Positions 19,490 to 27,555 of a stretch of DNA of 34,211 nt are shown piece by piece (the first letter of the stretch is position 1; each line of letters begins with the position of its first letter). Source of the DNA: a virus; the IMG/VR virus record IMGVR_UViG_3300034062_006947, positions 1 through 34,211 of that record; one strand, written 5' to 3'. Under the pieces are notes generated by a model. It was given only the letters and a program-made list of their open reading frames with translations, was not told where the DNA came from and did no database searches. Made by a program: the position numbers and the translations under genes.

Positions 19490-21517
19490 TTAGGAGTAGA
19501 CGAGGGCGGTTTGCGGGAGCTTCTCGTCGATCTTGGGAAGGTGTTTTTCAATTTTTTCCAAGATGTCGGCAATGTCCTTTGCCATGTCGGATTTGCCGCC
19601 TTTTGCGCCGTGCTTGGCGCGCGCTTCTTCTTCGGCGCGGGCGCGTTCCTCGGGGGTCTTGGCCATGTCCTGCACGTCCAAGTTGTATTTCTCGGCCAGG
19701 CGCTTTTCTTCCTCGGCCACGCGGCGCTCGATGCGTCCGCGAAGACGCTCGGCTGCTCCGAATTGTCCGGCTTGCTCGAAGCGGTCAGCACGTTCGGCGG
19801 CTGAACGGTTGCGGTTCTCCATGCGGGCCAGATCGGCGCGGATGTTGGCGGCCGTCTTGTCCACGCTGAAGCGTTCTTTGGTTCGCTCGATGGCGAGGCC
19901 GGTGCTGCTAAGGCGTGAGGTGGCAGGGTCAAAGTTGACTGCTTGGCTGCCGCGTTCTCGGAGCGCGGCGCCGAAGCCGGTGACGGGGTCAAAGGGTTTG
20001 TTTGAGCCACCACCTCCACCACCGCGAGTTCCCGCCTTGGCGCGGGCCTCGGCTTCCTGGCGGGCGATGCGTTCGGCAGGGGTTTCGGCGGCGGCCGCAG
20101 CGGCAGTTCCGGCCACGCGGGGATTGACCGTGGCCGCCGCTTGTCCGGCCCCGGAAAGTTCTGCTTTTAGGCGCGCTGCTTGGTCGGCCGTGTTCTTGAC
20201 CCCCTGCTCCATGGCAAAGAGAGGATTTTGCATGTTTTCCTCGTATGCCGCTTTGAACTCCTGCGGGATGCCGGCGAAAACTTCTTTGGCTTGGTCGCCA
20301 ACAAGGGCGACTTGCGCGCCGATGCCATAGGTCAACATTTCAATAGATCGCGCCGCGGTCTCGGCCTCGTAGCGGAACGTGTCGGCCATACCAGAACGGC
20401 CGATGGCGTCCATGAAATCGGCCAGTGCGCCGTAAAGGACTTCCCGAAAATAGTTGGCGGCAATCGTAAAGCTGCTCTTCAGCAAATGCAGCAAGGCCCC
20501 GTCACTGCTAAACATTTTGCCGACAGACGCTGAGACGGTTTCAATAGCGGCCGATGCCGCGGCGACGATGGTGTTGATCGCATTGAGCGCCGTGTCTTTG
20601 GCCGTGGCAAACATGAGTGACAGCCCTTCGCCGAATTCGCCTTCGGTAATCGCCTTAATGGCGGTCTCGATTTGACTGAGCGCCGTGCTGAGTTTGAAGG
20701 TCTCGGTGAACCATGCCAGGGTGGATGCCGCGTATTCGGAGAGCTTGGCCCCGAAGCCGGCGGCGTCGATGTTGGCCAAGCGGGTGGTCACGTCGACCAG
20801 GGCCGGGGCGATCTGCTCGAGCAGGCCCGCGGCGAACTCTTTGCCCTTTTCGCCGATGGCGGCGAAGTTGTCGCCGATCGTGTCGAAGGACGCCGTGACG
20901 CGGTCCATGACTTGCGGCGTGCTGCCCAGTTGTTTGCGCGCAATATCCAGTTCCACGCCCATGGCGCGGAGCAGTGGCAGGAGTTCGCCGCCGCTGCGGC
21001 CGAGCAGCTGCATGGCAATGGCACTGCGGTCGGAGTCGTTGCCGACTTTTTGCAAAGCGGCAGCGACAGCCTGAAGTTGCTCGGTCGGGGTAAGTTCTTT
21101 GAGCCGCTCGAGGTTGAGCCCGAGTTTGCCAAAGGCTTCGGCCTGCTCCTTGCCGCCCTCGCCTGCTTCGACGATGGCCCGCTGGAGGCGGTTGATGGTC
21201 TGGCCGACCGCGTCGGCTCCGGCGCCAGCGTTCTCGAAAGCGCGCTGGAGGATAGCCAAGTTGCCGGCCGTCTCGCCGGTGCGGGCCGAGAGGTCGTTAA
21301 GCTGTCCGCCCATGGCGATGGCGGCGTTGAAAGATTGGACGGCGGCACGGACGCCGAGGAAAGCCGCGCCGATTCCGACCACGGCCATGGCGATCTTGCC
21401 GAAGTGGCGGGAGATGCCGGCGGCCGCGCCTTGCGCGATGTTCTGGAGGTTCTTCGCGCCGCTGCTGAAGCCAACGGTGTTGAGCGAGGCGTTAAACCTG
21501 ATGGATTCTCCGGCCAT
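19490..21517 (-). CDS. Tape measure protein
   Basis: A 675-residue protein. After SLNTVGFSSGAKNLQN there is a hydrophobic segment (AMAVVGIGAAFLGVRAAV, about 42-60) and a long helical region with ARTGETAGNLAILQRAFENA and QLLGRSGGELLPLLRAMG, characteristic of phage tape measures. Helices with Ala-rich hydrophobic stretches follow, then a Gly-rich linker near 500 and a charged coiled-coil C-terminus. It sets tail length and is ejected with DNA. At about 0.15 nm per residue, the tail would be near 100 nm. Preceded by TTGACA with 16-nt spacing. Confidence 0.8.
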   Translation of the reverse strand: MAGESIRFNASLNTVGFSSGAKNLQNIAQGAAAGISRHFGKIAMAVVGIGAAFLGVRAAVQSFNAAIAMGGQLNDLSARTGETAGNLAILQRAFENAGAGADAVGQTINRLQRAIVEAGEGGKEQAEAFGKLGLNLERLKELTPTEQLQAVAAALQKVGNDSDRSAIAMQLLGRSGGELLPLLRAMGVELDIARKQLGSTPQVMDRVTASFDTIGDNFAAIGEKGKEFAAGLLEQIAPALVDVTTRLANIDAAGFGAKLSEYAASTLAWFTETFKLSTALSQIETAIKAITEGEFGEGLSLMFATAKDTALNAINTIVAAASAAIETVSASVGKMFSSDGALLHLLKSSFTIAANYFREVLYGALADFMDAIGRSGMADTFRYEAETAARSIEMLTYGIGAQVALVGDQAKEVFAGIPQEFKAAYEENMQNPLFAMEQGVKNTADQAARLKAELSGAGQAAATVNPRVAGTAAAAAAETPAERIARQEAEARAKAGTRGGGGGGSNKPFDPVTGFGAALRERGSQAVNFDPATSRLSSTGLAIERTKERFSVDKTAANIRADLARMENRNRSAAERADRFEQAGQFGAAERLRGRIERRVAEEEKRLAEKYNLDVQDMAKTPEERARAEEEARAKHGAKGGKSDMAKDIADILEKIEKHLPKIDEKLPQTALVYS

Positions 21518-21533
21518 TTGTTTCGCTTCGTAG

Positions 21534-21539
21534 TGTCAA
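21534..21539 (-). promoter_or_regulatory. TTGACA start-associated motif (tape measure)
   Basis: The hexamer ends 16 nt upstream of ATG 21517, in the 25-nt gap after the preceding stop. No GGAGG is present. Confidence 0.45.
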
Positions 21540-21542
21540 GGA

Positions 21543-22442
21543 TTAGACGTATTTCTTGTATTGCCGTCCGCTGGCCGAAGTTCTCATCTCGAAAACGCCT
21601 CCACGGCGGCCGGTGTTGAACGAGGGCCCCGCGGATGCGCCGGCGCTGACCGAGGCTTGTGATTGCTGACTTGATGCCGCGGATGAACCAACCGTGGCCA
21701 GCCCTGGGTAACGGTCCAACGTCTTTTTGATCTTGCCCTCTGCCGCCAATTTGACCGCGCGGCTGAAGTAATTGGCGCGGGCATTGAGCGCCTTTCGGAA
21801 AGCGGCGCCCGCCTGCGCCCAGCGGTTGAGGTAGCTGAGGTTGTTGACAAAGCCGACCTCGTATTTGTCGCCGCTTCCTTTGCTTGTGACTTCAATGAGT
21901 TCCCGCATCTGGCCTTTTTTGTGGTGGGCTGCGGTGCGGAGGTAGCCAGGCGCTTTGACCGGGATGCCCAGCCCTTCGCCGATCTTGACGAACATCGAGG
22001 CGGCGAGGCCGCGGGCCTTTTGTTTGTTGACCAGGGATTTGGCGCGCTGCTCTTGGATCTGGCGCCACAGCCAGGAGGGATACGCTTTGGGCTCGTTGGC
22101 GCGGGCGAAGTAGTAGACGAGCCGGCCGTTCTTGCCCTTGGCCCGACGCTGGGCGGCGCGGGTCTGGGCGCGGGCCACGTCGGCTGCCGAGTAGGTCTTG
22201 CCGCTGCGGCTCTCGGGGCCGGCGTAGTTGAAGGTGTATTGGGCGCCGGGGCGTTTGTCGTGGCTGGCTTGAATGCTTTTGACCGTGGCCTTCTTGGTCA
22301 TCTTGACCGCACTGGTTAGCATGGCCGAGAGCTCCGCTTTCATTACGGTCTCGAAGTCCTTGCCGCTGAGTTTGCGGAGGTCTTGGATCGCGAAATGAAA
22401 GCGGCGGGCGGCTTTCTCGTCGGGCGTAACCTTGACTTGCAC
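21543..22442 (-). CDS. Basic tail-assembly-region protein
   Basis: A 299-residue, strongly basic protein between the tail chaperones and the tape measure. It starts at GTG 22442, one nt after the chaperone stop. Contains FHFAIQDLRKLSGKDFETVM, an AQTRAAQRRAKGKNGR stretch, LVNKQKARGLAASMFVKIG and a Ser/Gln/Ala-rich tail ending GRQYKKYV. By position it may be a minor tail or tail-completion protein. No motif decides. Confidence 0.5.
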   Translation of the reverse strand: MQVKVTPDEKAARRFHFAIQDLRKLSGKDFETVMKAELSAMLTSAVKMTKKATVKSIQASHDKRPGAQYTFNYAGPESRSGKTYSAADVARAQTRAAQRRAKGKNGRLVYYFARANEPKAYPSWLWRQIQEQRAKSLVNKQKARGLAASMFVKIGEGLGIPVKAPGYLRTAAHHKKGQMRELIEVTSKGSGDKYEVGFVNNLSYLNRWAQAGAAFRKALNARANYFSRAVKLAAEGKIKKTLDRYPGLATVGSSAASSQQSQASVSAGASAGPSFNTGRRGGVFEMRTSASGRQYKKYV

Positions 22443-22443
22443 A

Positions 22444-22677
22444 CTACACGCCGCCTGTCAGCGCCTCGGCCAGCAGGGCGTCGATGTTGCGCGCGCCGGT
22501 CTCGCCGCTGTCGGACCACCGGGGCTTGCGGCCGCCGACGATGTCGTCCCAGAGCAGGAGCTGGTTAAGTGCCGCCAAAGGCAAATGCCAGATGGCCTGC
22601 TCGAGGGAGATGCCGTATTTGGCCACGCGGGCGGCGAGGCACAGTTGCCACGCCGGGCGGGCCGTCAGGCTTTTGGG
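22444..22677 (-). CDS. Tail assembly chaperone, frameshift extension (gpT-like)
   Basis: The -1 frame relative to the upstream chaperone, joined at the CCCAAAA site. The extension adds 75 residues (SLTARPAWQLCLAARVAKYG, then LEQAIWHLPLAALNQL, WDDIVGGRKPRW) for a fused product of 207. The fused form binds the tape measure while the short form coats it, as in lambda gpG/gpGT. No good independent start codon and SD are present at the head of this frame, which supports frameshifting. Its stop lies one nt before the next gene. Confidence 0.7.
   Translation of the reverse strand, partial: PKSLTARPAWQLCLAARVAKYGISLEQAIWHLPLAALNQLLLWDDIVGGRKPRWSDSGETGARNIDALLAEALTGGV
22456..22461 (-). promoter_or_regulatory. 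CTGACA variant of the start-associated motif
   Basis: CTGACA ends 13 nt upstream of GTG 22442 and lies inside the end of the chaperone extension. First base differs from the main motif. Confidence 0.3.
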
Positions 22678-23066
22678 CCGTCGCCCTCCGCGGGTTCCAC
22701 CGAGGCGCTTTGGGTGATGGTTGCGGCGACGCGCTCCATCTGGCCGGTGATCCACGGCGTGAAGGCGAACATGTCGGCCGGTGCCTGCTTGTCCATCCAC
22801 TCGTAAATGTCTGCCTTGAGGTCGTCGATGGTGGCGATGCGGCGGCGGATGTCCATGATCGGCAGCGAGTGCAGATACACGAATGAGTAGACCGCGAAGG
22901 CGTAGTCGCCGTCGGGCTCGCCGGTGACAAAGCTGTTTTTCAGCCGCACCAGCAGGCTCCAAGTGGCGGCCGTGACAGGCCGCAGGGTGATGCCGTTGAC
23001 TTGTTCTTCGCTTGCTAAGGCCGAGACCTCAAGCAGCGACTCTCTTTTTTCTGGGTCGATGTCCAT
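22665..23066 (-). CDS. Tail assembly chaperone (gpG-like)
   Basis: A 133-residue protein, mostly helical: ESLLEVSALASEEQV, VTAATWSLLVRLKNSF, YAFAVYSFVYLHSLP and TIDDLKADIYEWMD. It lies two genes upstream of the tape measure and one after the tail-tube region, the standard site for tail chaperones. Ends DGPKA just after a CCCAAAA slippery heptamer. The ATG at 23066 is preceded by TTGACA at 16 nt spacing. Confidence 0.7.
   Translation of the reverse strand: MDIDPEKRESLLEVSALASEEQVNGITLRPVTAATWSLLVRLKNSFVTGEPDGDYAFAVYSFVYLHSLPIMDIRRRIATIDDLKADIYEWMDKQAPADMFAFTPWITGQMERVAATITQSASVEPAEGDGPKA
22671..22677 (-). other. -1 ribosomal frameshift site CCCAAAA
   Basis: Read in the zero frame as C-CCA-AAA-GCC-TGA: a canonical X-XXY-YYZ heptamer, 4 nt before the chaperone stop. 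Slipping back one base gives CCC-AAA-AGC and opens the 75-codon extension. Tail chaperone genes of long-tailed phages commonly use such sites. Confidence 0.75.
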
Positions 23067-23082
23067 ATCGACCCGAGGCGGC

Positions 23083-23088
23083 TGTCAA
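23083..23088 (-). promoter_or_regulatory. TTGACA start-associated motif (tail chaperone)
   Basis: The hexamer ends 16 nt upstream of ATG 23066. Its internal TGA is the stop codon of the preceding gene. Confidence 0.45.
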
Positions 23089-23483
23089 ATCATCTGGGCG
23101 ACCTGGCGCTTTACTTCGGGGGCGAGCTTTTCGTCGGCCAGCATCACGCCGCCCTGCGGAAGGTTGACCATGACGAGGCGGCGGGTGCGCTTGAAGATGA
23201 CGTCGAGCAGGAGCTCGCGGTTGTAGAGGGCGGCGCGGGCGCCGGGGAGATCGGGCAAGGTGTCGCGCAGGGCTTCGCAGGCTTCCTGGCTCTCGAGGAT
23301 GGCTTCGGCGATCTGGCCGGTGGTGAGGCCGGCGGCGCCTTCGCAGCTAAACCAGTAGTGAACGGTCTCGCGTCCTTTCTGGACAACGCGGCTGATGGGG
23401 TCTTGCTGGCGGAGGGTGACGCCGACGGTGCAGAGCACGGCGGCGAGTTTTGTGTCCGTTGTTGCCCAGTATGATGCTTGCAT
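23085..23483 (-). CDS. Tail-region protein, unknown function
   Basis: A 132-residue protein between the tail tube and the tail chaperone. It starts MQASYWATTDTKLAAVLCTV and contains a helical EAILESQEACEALRDTLPDL and RELLLDVIFKRTRRLVMVNL. No motif recognised. A hairpin lies between it and the tube gene, so its expression may be lower than the tube's. The ATG at 23483 lacks an SD. Confidence 0.55.
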   Translation of the reverse strand: MQASYWATTDTKLAAVLCTVGVTLRQQDPISRVVQKGRETVHYWFSCEGAAGLTTGQIAEAILESQEACEALRDTLPDLPGARAALYNRELLLDVIFKRTRRLVMVNLPQGGVMLADEKLAPEVKRQVAQMI

Positions 23484-23498
23484 AATCTCGAATGTCTG

Positions 23499-23515
23499 GG
23501 GGCGCTATGCGCCCC
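23499..23515 (-). other. GC-rich hairpin after the tail tube gene
   Basis: GGGGCGC-TAT-GCGCCCC, a perfect 7-bp stem, 4 nt past the tube stop codon. There is no T run after it, so mRNA stabilisation or partial attenuation is likelier than full termination. Similar placement to the hairpin after the capsid gene. Confidence 0.5.
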
Positions 23516-23518
23516 GGG

Positions 23519-23866
23519 TTAGAAGGCGTGGTTGGTCGCGCCGATGGTGACTTGCTGGAAGTCGTTCGGGGCGCGGCTGACGGCAACGCTGTCGACGTAG
23601 AAAGTGCCGGTGACGCCGGCGAGGCCCGCGGTGGCGTTGGCCAGGGAAATGGACGCGCCGATCGTGGGGATGGTGCCTTTGAGGTAGCCGCTCATCGAGG
23701 CGACCGATTTCTTGCCGTGGTAGGCCGCGGCGACCATGTCGCCGTCTTCGTCGACGACAATGGTTTTGTCGCTGTCGGAGGTCTGCGAGAAGCTGGTGAA
23801 AACGGCGACGGTTTCCGAAGATCCGCCGAAGGTGATGCTGGTGAGTCCGATGACGGTGGCTGCCAT
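23519..23866 (-). CDS. Major tail (tube) protein candidate
   Basis: A 115-residue, Thr/Ser/Ala/Gly-rich, all-beta protein: TVIGLTSITFGGSSETVAVF, KTIVVDEDGDMVAAAY, KGTIPTIGASISLANATAG and VSRAPNDFQQVTIGATNH. The small size and beta character fit phage tail-tube monomers, and it lies upstream of the chaperones with a hairpin behind it, as abundant structural genes often do. The identification is inference from position and composition. TTGACA lies 16 nt upstream of ATG 23866. Confidence 0.6.
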   Translation of the reverse strand: MAATVIGLTSITFGGSSETVAVFTSFSQTSDSDKTIVVDEDGDMVAAAYHGKKSVASMSGYLKGTIPTIGASISLANATAGLAGVTGTFYVDSVAVSRAPNDFQQVTIGATNHAF

Positions 23867-23882
23867 AATACTTCGGCCGCGT

Positions 23883-23888
23883 TGTCAA
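23883..23888 (-). promoter_or_regulatory. TTGACA start-associated motif (tail tube)
   Basis: The hexamer ends 16 nt upstream of ATG 23866, in the 27-nt gap after the preceding TAG. Confidence 0.45.
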
Positions 23889-23893
23889 CCTCG

Positions 23894-24100
23894 CTACACG
23901 CGATAGATGCCGCTCTTGGCCCCCTGCTCTTGCTCGTAGCCTTCGTAGACGGCGTCCTTGATGGCGGCGACGACGTCTTTGTCTGCCAGGCACTCGGGCC
24001 AGCCGGGGACGCGGAGTCGGCCGTCAGGCTGCGGGATAAGCCTCGTTGCACCAGAGGCGGGCGTTGAGGGATCGGCGGAAGCTGCGGGGTTCGTTTTCAT
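23894..24100 (-). CDS. Small neck/tail-region protein
   Basis: A 68-residue protein if started at ATG 24100, overlapping the upstream gene by 77 nt. No other ATG or GTG is well placed, so the first 20 residues are doubtful. The C-terminal part (GRLRVPGWPECLADKDVV, then YEGYEQEQGAKSGIYRV) looks natural. Unknown function; it sits between the tail terminator candidate and the tube gene. Confidence 0.45.
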   Translation of the reverse strand: MKTNPAASADPSTPASGATRLIPQPDGRLRVPGWPECLADKDVVAAIKDAVYEGYEQEQGAKSGIYRV

Positions 24101-24509
24101 AGGTGACAGGGTCGAACTCGAGGCCCCAGACTTTGACCAGGTCTTCGTCGTTCAAGTCGGTGAGGAACTGGTCGGCGTCGACCAGGTCGGACAGGGTTTT
24201 CCAGAGGGACTTAAATCCCGGAGCGCCTTCGTCGGTGTCGTCGGGGTCGGGTAGGCGGCGTTCGTTGCGCTCGGCGTCGGGCGTTTCGTCGGCCGCGGTG
24301 ACCAGGGTAATCGTCAGGCGACAGTTCCAGGTCTGCATCCCGCGCACCACCTCATCGAGCTTCTCGGCGCGCACGGTGATCTGCGGCAGGGTGTCTTCGT
24401 CGGATTCGTCGGCGCTGACTATGCGCACGTCATCAAGGGCCGCGGCGTTTTCGAGGACGGCAACTGTGGCCCGCTCGAGGGACTCTTCGATAGAATAGAC
24501 GGTGCTCAT
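24024..24509 (-). CDS. Tail completion/terminator-like protein
   Basis: A 161-residue acidic protein placed between a head-completion candidate and the tube, the usual place for a tail terminator. It begins MSTVYSIEESLERATVAVLE and has a beta-rich middle (QITVRAEKLDEVVR, CRLTITLVTAADE) and an Asp-rich loop near the centre. A tail terminator fold is helix plus sheet like this, but sequence alone does not prove it. The start at 24509 is ATGA-coupled. Confidence 0.5.
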   Translation of the reverse strand: MSTVYSIEESLERATVAVLENAAALDDVRIVSADESDEDTLPQITVRAEKLDEVVRGMQTWNCRLTITLVTAADETPDAERNERRLPDPDDTDEGAPGFKSLWKTLSDLVDADQFLTDLNDEDLVKVWGLEFDPVTYENEPRSFRRSLNARLWCNEAYPAA

Positions 24510-24811
24510 CGTTGCTCGGGGCTTTGCAGGGTTAGGTCAATGGAGGCAACGTCGGTGTCGATTCCGACGATGCGGTAGCGGCGGCCGCAGTATTTGACCA
24601 CGCCGCCCATGCGGAACTCGGGGGCACCGGCTTTCAAGACGGTGGCGGTGAGGCTGCGTTGGGCCTCGAAGCCGCCCTCACCCAAGGCGTTGGCGTAGGT
24701 TTCCTCGCCGACCACGGCGTCGTAGCATCGCTCGCGGTATTCGATCTGGTCGGCGATGGTGCCGACGGCCTCGGTGCAGCCGGCGGTGTAGGCTTGGGCG
24801 AACTGGGACAT
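24506..24811 (-). CDS. Head-tail connector/completion protein candidate
   Basis: A 101-residue protein. A helical N-terminus (FAQAYTAGCTEAVGTIADQI) is followed by beta strands (AQRSLTATVLKAG, MGGVVKYCGRRYRIVGIDTD, ASIDLTLQSP). The strand-rich end with G-x-x-Y-R-I-x-G resembles head closure proteins. The role is inferred from position between head and tail genes. CTGACA lies 14 nt upstream of ATG 24811. Confidence 0.5.
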   Translation of the reverse strand: MSQFAQAYTAGCTEAVGTIADQIEYRERCYDAVVGEETYANALGEGGFEAQRSLTATVLKAGAPEFRMGGVVKYCGRRYRIVGIDTDVASIDLTLQSPEQR

Positions 24812-25741
24812 TTATCCGAGGGCGGTGTCAGCGGCGGCGAAGATGTCGGCCCAGACGGCTTCGGGGGTCATGGTGGAGCGGACGAGGTTTTGCGCGGCGC
24901 TGGCCATTTTCTGGTGGGCGGTGAAATCAAAGCCGCGGGCCCAGGCGGTGAGGGTTTCGGCGGGGATGCCGGGGCGCATGGCAATGCGGTGGATTTGGTC
25001 GATGAACCAGTTGTTGCCGGGGTCAAGCGGCTGGCCGACTTCAACCAGCAGCGCGCCGGTGGCGGCGGCTTCGTAGAGGCGGATGCTGTGGCCGCGGCCA
25101 TTGGCGGGCGGGCAGAGGACGGCGGCGTAGCGGGCGTAGGCGTCGGCGACTTCTTGCACGGTGTCGACGGAGCGCGGGATGTTGAGGATGTCGAGGGCGC
25201 CGGCGTCGCAGAAGGCTTCGAGGACACGGCGTCGCTCGGCATACATGCCGGGGACATAGTCGCGGGTGTGGCCGATGAAGCAGAATTTCTGGATGCGCTC
25301 GGCCAGCGGTTTGCCCGGAATGAAAACATCGTCGGCAACCCACATGCGCGAGGTGAATGCTGGCCAGCCCATGGCGCGGAAGGCTTGGGTGTCGCAATCT
25401 TGGGTGCAGACGTAGAGGTCGGCCCAGCGGCGCTCTTGCTCGAAGGCGGCGTAGCCGGGGAACGGGTTGCCGAAAGTGTGCTCGCTGATGCAAGCGATGA
25501 TGGGTTTGCCGAGGGCGCGGATCTGGTCGTGGTGCTGGCGCAGGAAGCCTTGGAATTGGAAGGGAGAGATGAGGCAGATGGCGTCGGAGTCGCTTTCGCG
25601 CAGCATTTGCATGACGGCGGCGTGGTCTTGATCCATGGGGATGACGCGGCGGGCCGTGCCGGTGAGGCGAAGCTGCGACATGGCGGCCCAGGCGAAGGAT
25701 GCGGGCTCGGCGGCGAGGAAAAGGAAGTCGCCGGTCCTCAT
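24812..25741 (-). CDS. GT4-like glycosyltransferase
   Basis: A 309-residue protein from ATG 25741 (ATGA). The first half is a Rossmann-like donor domain (MRTGDFLFLAAEPASFAWAA, CLISPFQFQGFL). The second carries QKFCFIGHTRDYVPGMYAER, then RLYEAAATGALLVEVGQ, the conserved region of GT-B enzymes related to Glyco_trans_1_2 in which the Glu of RLYEAAA contacts the sugar nucleotide. No signal or membrane segment. It is coupled to a two-domain glycosyltransferase upstream, and the pair sits between the capsid and connector genes. Substrate unknown. Confidence 0.7.
   Translation of the reverse strand: MRTGDFLFLAAEPASFAWAAMSQLRLTGTARRVIPMDQDHAAVMQMLRESDSDAICLISPFQFQGFLRQHHDQIRALGKPIIACISEHTFGNPFPGYAAFEQERRWADLYVCTQDCDTQAFRAMGWPAFTSRMWVADDVFIPGKPLAERIQKFCFIGHTRDYVPGMYAERRRVLEAFCDAGALDILNIPRSVDTVQEVADAYARYAAVLCPPANGRGHSIRLYEAAATGALLVEVGQPLDPGNNWFIDQIHRIAMRPGIPAETLTAWARGFDFTAHQKMASAAQNLVRSTMTPEAVWADIFAAADTALG
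24826..24831 (-). promoter_or_regulatory. CTGACA variant of the start-associated motif (connector gene)
   Basis: CTGACACC lies inside the end of the glycosyltransferase gene; the hexamer ends 14 nt upstream of ATG 24811. Confidence 0.3.
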
Positions 25742-27522
25742 GCGTGCTCGGCAAATTTGGCCTCGATCTCGGGGGCAAACTCCGGGTTGGCCTCGAGGTA
25801 GTCGGGGTTGCGCTGGCAGAAGAGGTCGAAGCCTTGGCGGTAATTCTCCAGGCTGTTGCTGCGGCGGGTGGTCTCGTGGCCTTCGGGATCGTGGAGGTGC
25901 GGGATGACGAGGTCGGAGCAGACGAGCCATTTGTTTTTCATGGCACGCCAACTCAACTCGGTATCGGCGAACATGCTGCGGTAGCCGTCGTGGTAGAGGC
26001 CGCCATCGTAGCCGAGCGCGGTCACCGCGGCGCGGGTGAGGCAGGGCGTGCAGATGAGGCCGTCTTGGCGGCGGCTGTCGCCGATCTGGAGCATGGCGGG
26101 GCGGTCAAGGCGGGAACCGAAGGCGTCGATGATGCGTTGGTCCCAGTGGAGCGGCGGCGCGGCGAGGTCGTCTTGGATGTAAAGCAGGATCTGGCCGGCG
26201 CTGGCGCGGGCGGCGGCATTGGTGGCGGCGGCGCAGTTGGTCTGGTCGAGGCGGCCGGCGGGGGATGTAGCGTGGCGGAAGCGTCCGAGGATGGGAAGGT
26301 CGGGGCTGTCGGCTTCCAGGCCGAAGATGTGCTCGATGCGTTCGGCGTTTTTGGCTGTGTCGAGGAAGGTCTTGCGGACGCGGGCGGCTTGCTCGGGGCG
26401 GCCGCGGGTCGGGTGGATGAGGCTGATGCTGGGGGCGGTCTGTGCGGCGAGGCGGGCGGTTTCGATGCCGTCGGCCTCGGCGGTGCGGCCGGTCATGCGG
26501 AGGAGTTGGGTCCAAAGGGTCTCGCCGGCCCAGCCGTAGAGGCCGTCGCGGTGGGTCCAAGGTTTGTCGATGGGACGCGGGAGGGCCATCATGCTGCGGA
26601 GGTAGGCTTCGGCGCGGACGATGTCTCCGAGGTCGAGGTGGAGGGCGCCGAGCAGGGCCAGGGCTTCGCGGCGGTTGGGCGCGGTGCGGTAGGCGCTATG
26701 TAGCGCGGTCATCATAGCGGTGTGCTCGGCGGTGCCGGTCTCGATGATGTCGGGGCGGGCCATCTCGGCGATGTTGAGGCAGAGCTCGTAGCGTTCGGTC
26801 GGCTCGAGGCGCGGATGGGCCAGGGCCTTCTTGGCCATGGCCATGGCGTCGTTCTTGCGGCCGGCGCCCATATACTCGCCATGCAGATGATAAATTTCGC
26901 TCAGGGTGCGGTCGGCTTCGGGGATGCTTTCGAGGATGGTCAGGTTGCGGTTGCTGCCTTGCTTGGGCTCGTCGTCGGGGAGGTGGACGACGACGGGGGC
27001 GTCGGACTTGGCGACTTTGGCGCCGGGGACGAGTTGGAAGTTCTCGTGGATCTTGTTGATCCATTTGCCGCGGTCGCGACGGACGAGGCGCTCGCGGAGG
27101 TTGTGGGCGATGCCGCGCCCGGCAACGTCGTGGTAGAGGGCGAAGGCGTCGAAGTCGGCGGCGAACTTGGTGAAGAGCTCGTGGAGGGCGGGCGCGAAGT
27201 TGTCGCCGGGGACGTCGTCGGCGTCGATCCAGAGGGCCCAGGGTTTGCTGGCCAGGTCGAAGGACCGCTGGCGGGCGGCGCCGAAGTCGTCGACGTGGGG
27301 CCAATCGTTGCCCGGAGCGTTGGCGTAGACATCGTAGGTGGCGCCGTGCTTCTGGCAGACCTCGGCGACTTTGAGGCTCTTGGCCTCGGCTCCGGTGGCG
27401 TGGACGACGCACATCTCGCTGACGGCGGGGGCGAACTGGGTGAGCGCGCGGTCGAGGCGCTTGGGCTCGTTGCCGACGATGACGCAAAGCGCGATCTGCT
27501 CGCGCGGGCTGATAATCTCCAT
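25738..27522 (-). CDS. Two-domain GT2 glycosyltransferase with helical repeat middle
   Basis: A 594-residue protein from ATG 27522. Residues 8-200 are a GT-A domain: ALCVIVGNEPKRLDRAL, and ALWIDADDVP with the metal-binding D100-x-D102. Residues 205-350 are helix pairs resembling TPR repeats (AMAMAKKALAHP, ALALLGALHLDLGDIVRAEAYL). Residues 365-545 are a second GT2 domain (ISLIHPTRGRPEQA, LLYIQDDL with Asp451-452, and ADTELSW). Such bifunctional enzymes transfer two sugars in sequence. Target may be a virion protein or host surface glycan. The gene starts just past a terminator and has TTGACA 17 nt upstream. Confidence 0.75.
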   Translation of the reverse strand: MEIISPREQIALCVIVGNEPKRLDRALTQFAPAVSEMCVVHATGAEAKSLKVAEVCQKHGATYDVYANAPGNDWPHVDDFGAARQRSFDLASKPWALWIDADDVPGDNFAPALHELFTKFAADFDAFALYHDVAGRGIAHNLRERLVRRDRGKWINKIHENFQLVPGAKVAKSDAPVVVHLPDDEPKQGSNRNLTILESIPEADRTLSEIYHLHGEYMGAGRKNDAMAMAKKALAHPRLEPTERYELCLNIAEMARPDIIETGTAEHTAMMTALHSAYRTAPNRREALALLGALHLDLGDIVRAEAYLRSMMALPRPIDKPWTHRDGLYGWAGETLWTQLLRMTGRTAEADGIETARLAAQTAPSISLIHPTRGRPEQAARVRKTFLDTAKNAERIEHIFGLEADSPDLPILGRFRHATSPAGRLDQTNCAAATNAAARASAGQILLYIQDDLAAPPLHWDQRIIDAFGSRLDRPAMLQIGDSRRQDGLICTPCLTRAAVTALGYDGGLYHDGYRSMFADTELSWRAMKNKWLVCSDLVIPHLHDPEGHETTRRSNSLENYRQGFDLFCQRNPDYLEANPEFAPEIEAKFAEHA

Positions 27523-27539
27523 CTCGGGCGGTGGAGGTT

Positions 27540-27545
27540 TGTCAA
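27540..27545 (-). promoter_or_regulatory. TTGACA start-associated motif (glycosyltransferase)
   Basis: The hexamer ends 17 nt upstream of ATG 27522. It lies 10 nt beyond the capsid terminator hairpin, so this is the only visible initiation signal for the two-gene cassette. Confidence 0.45.
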
Positions 27546-27555
27546 CAAAGCAGAA

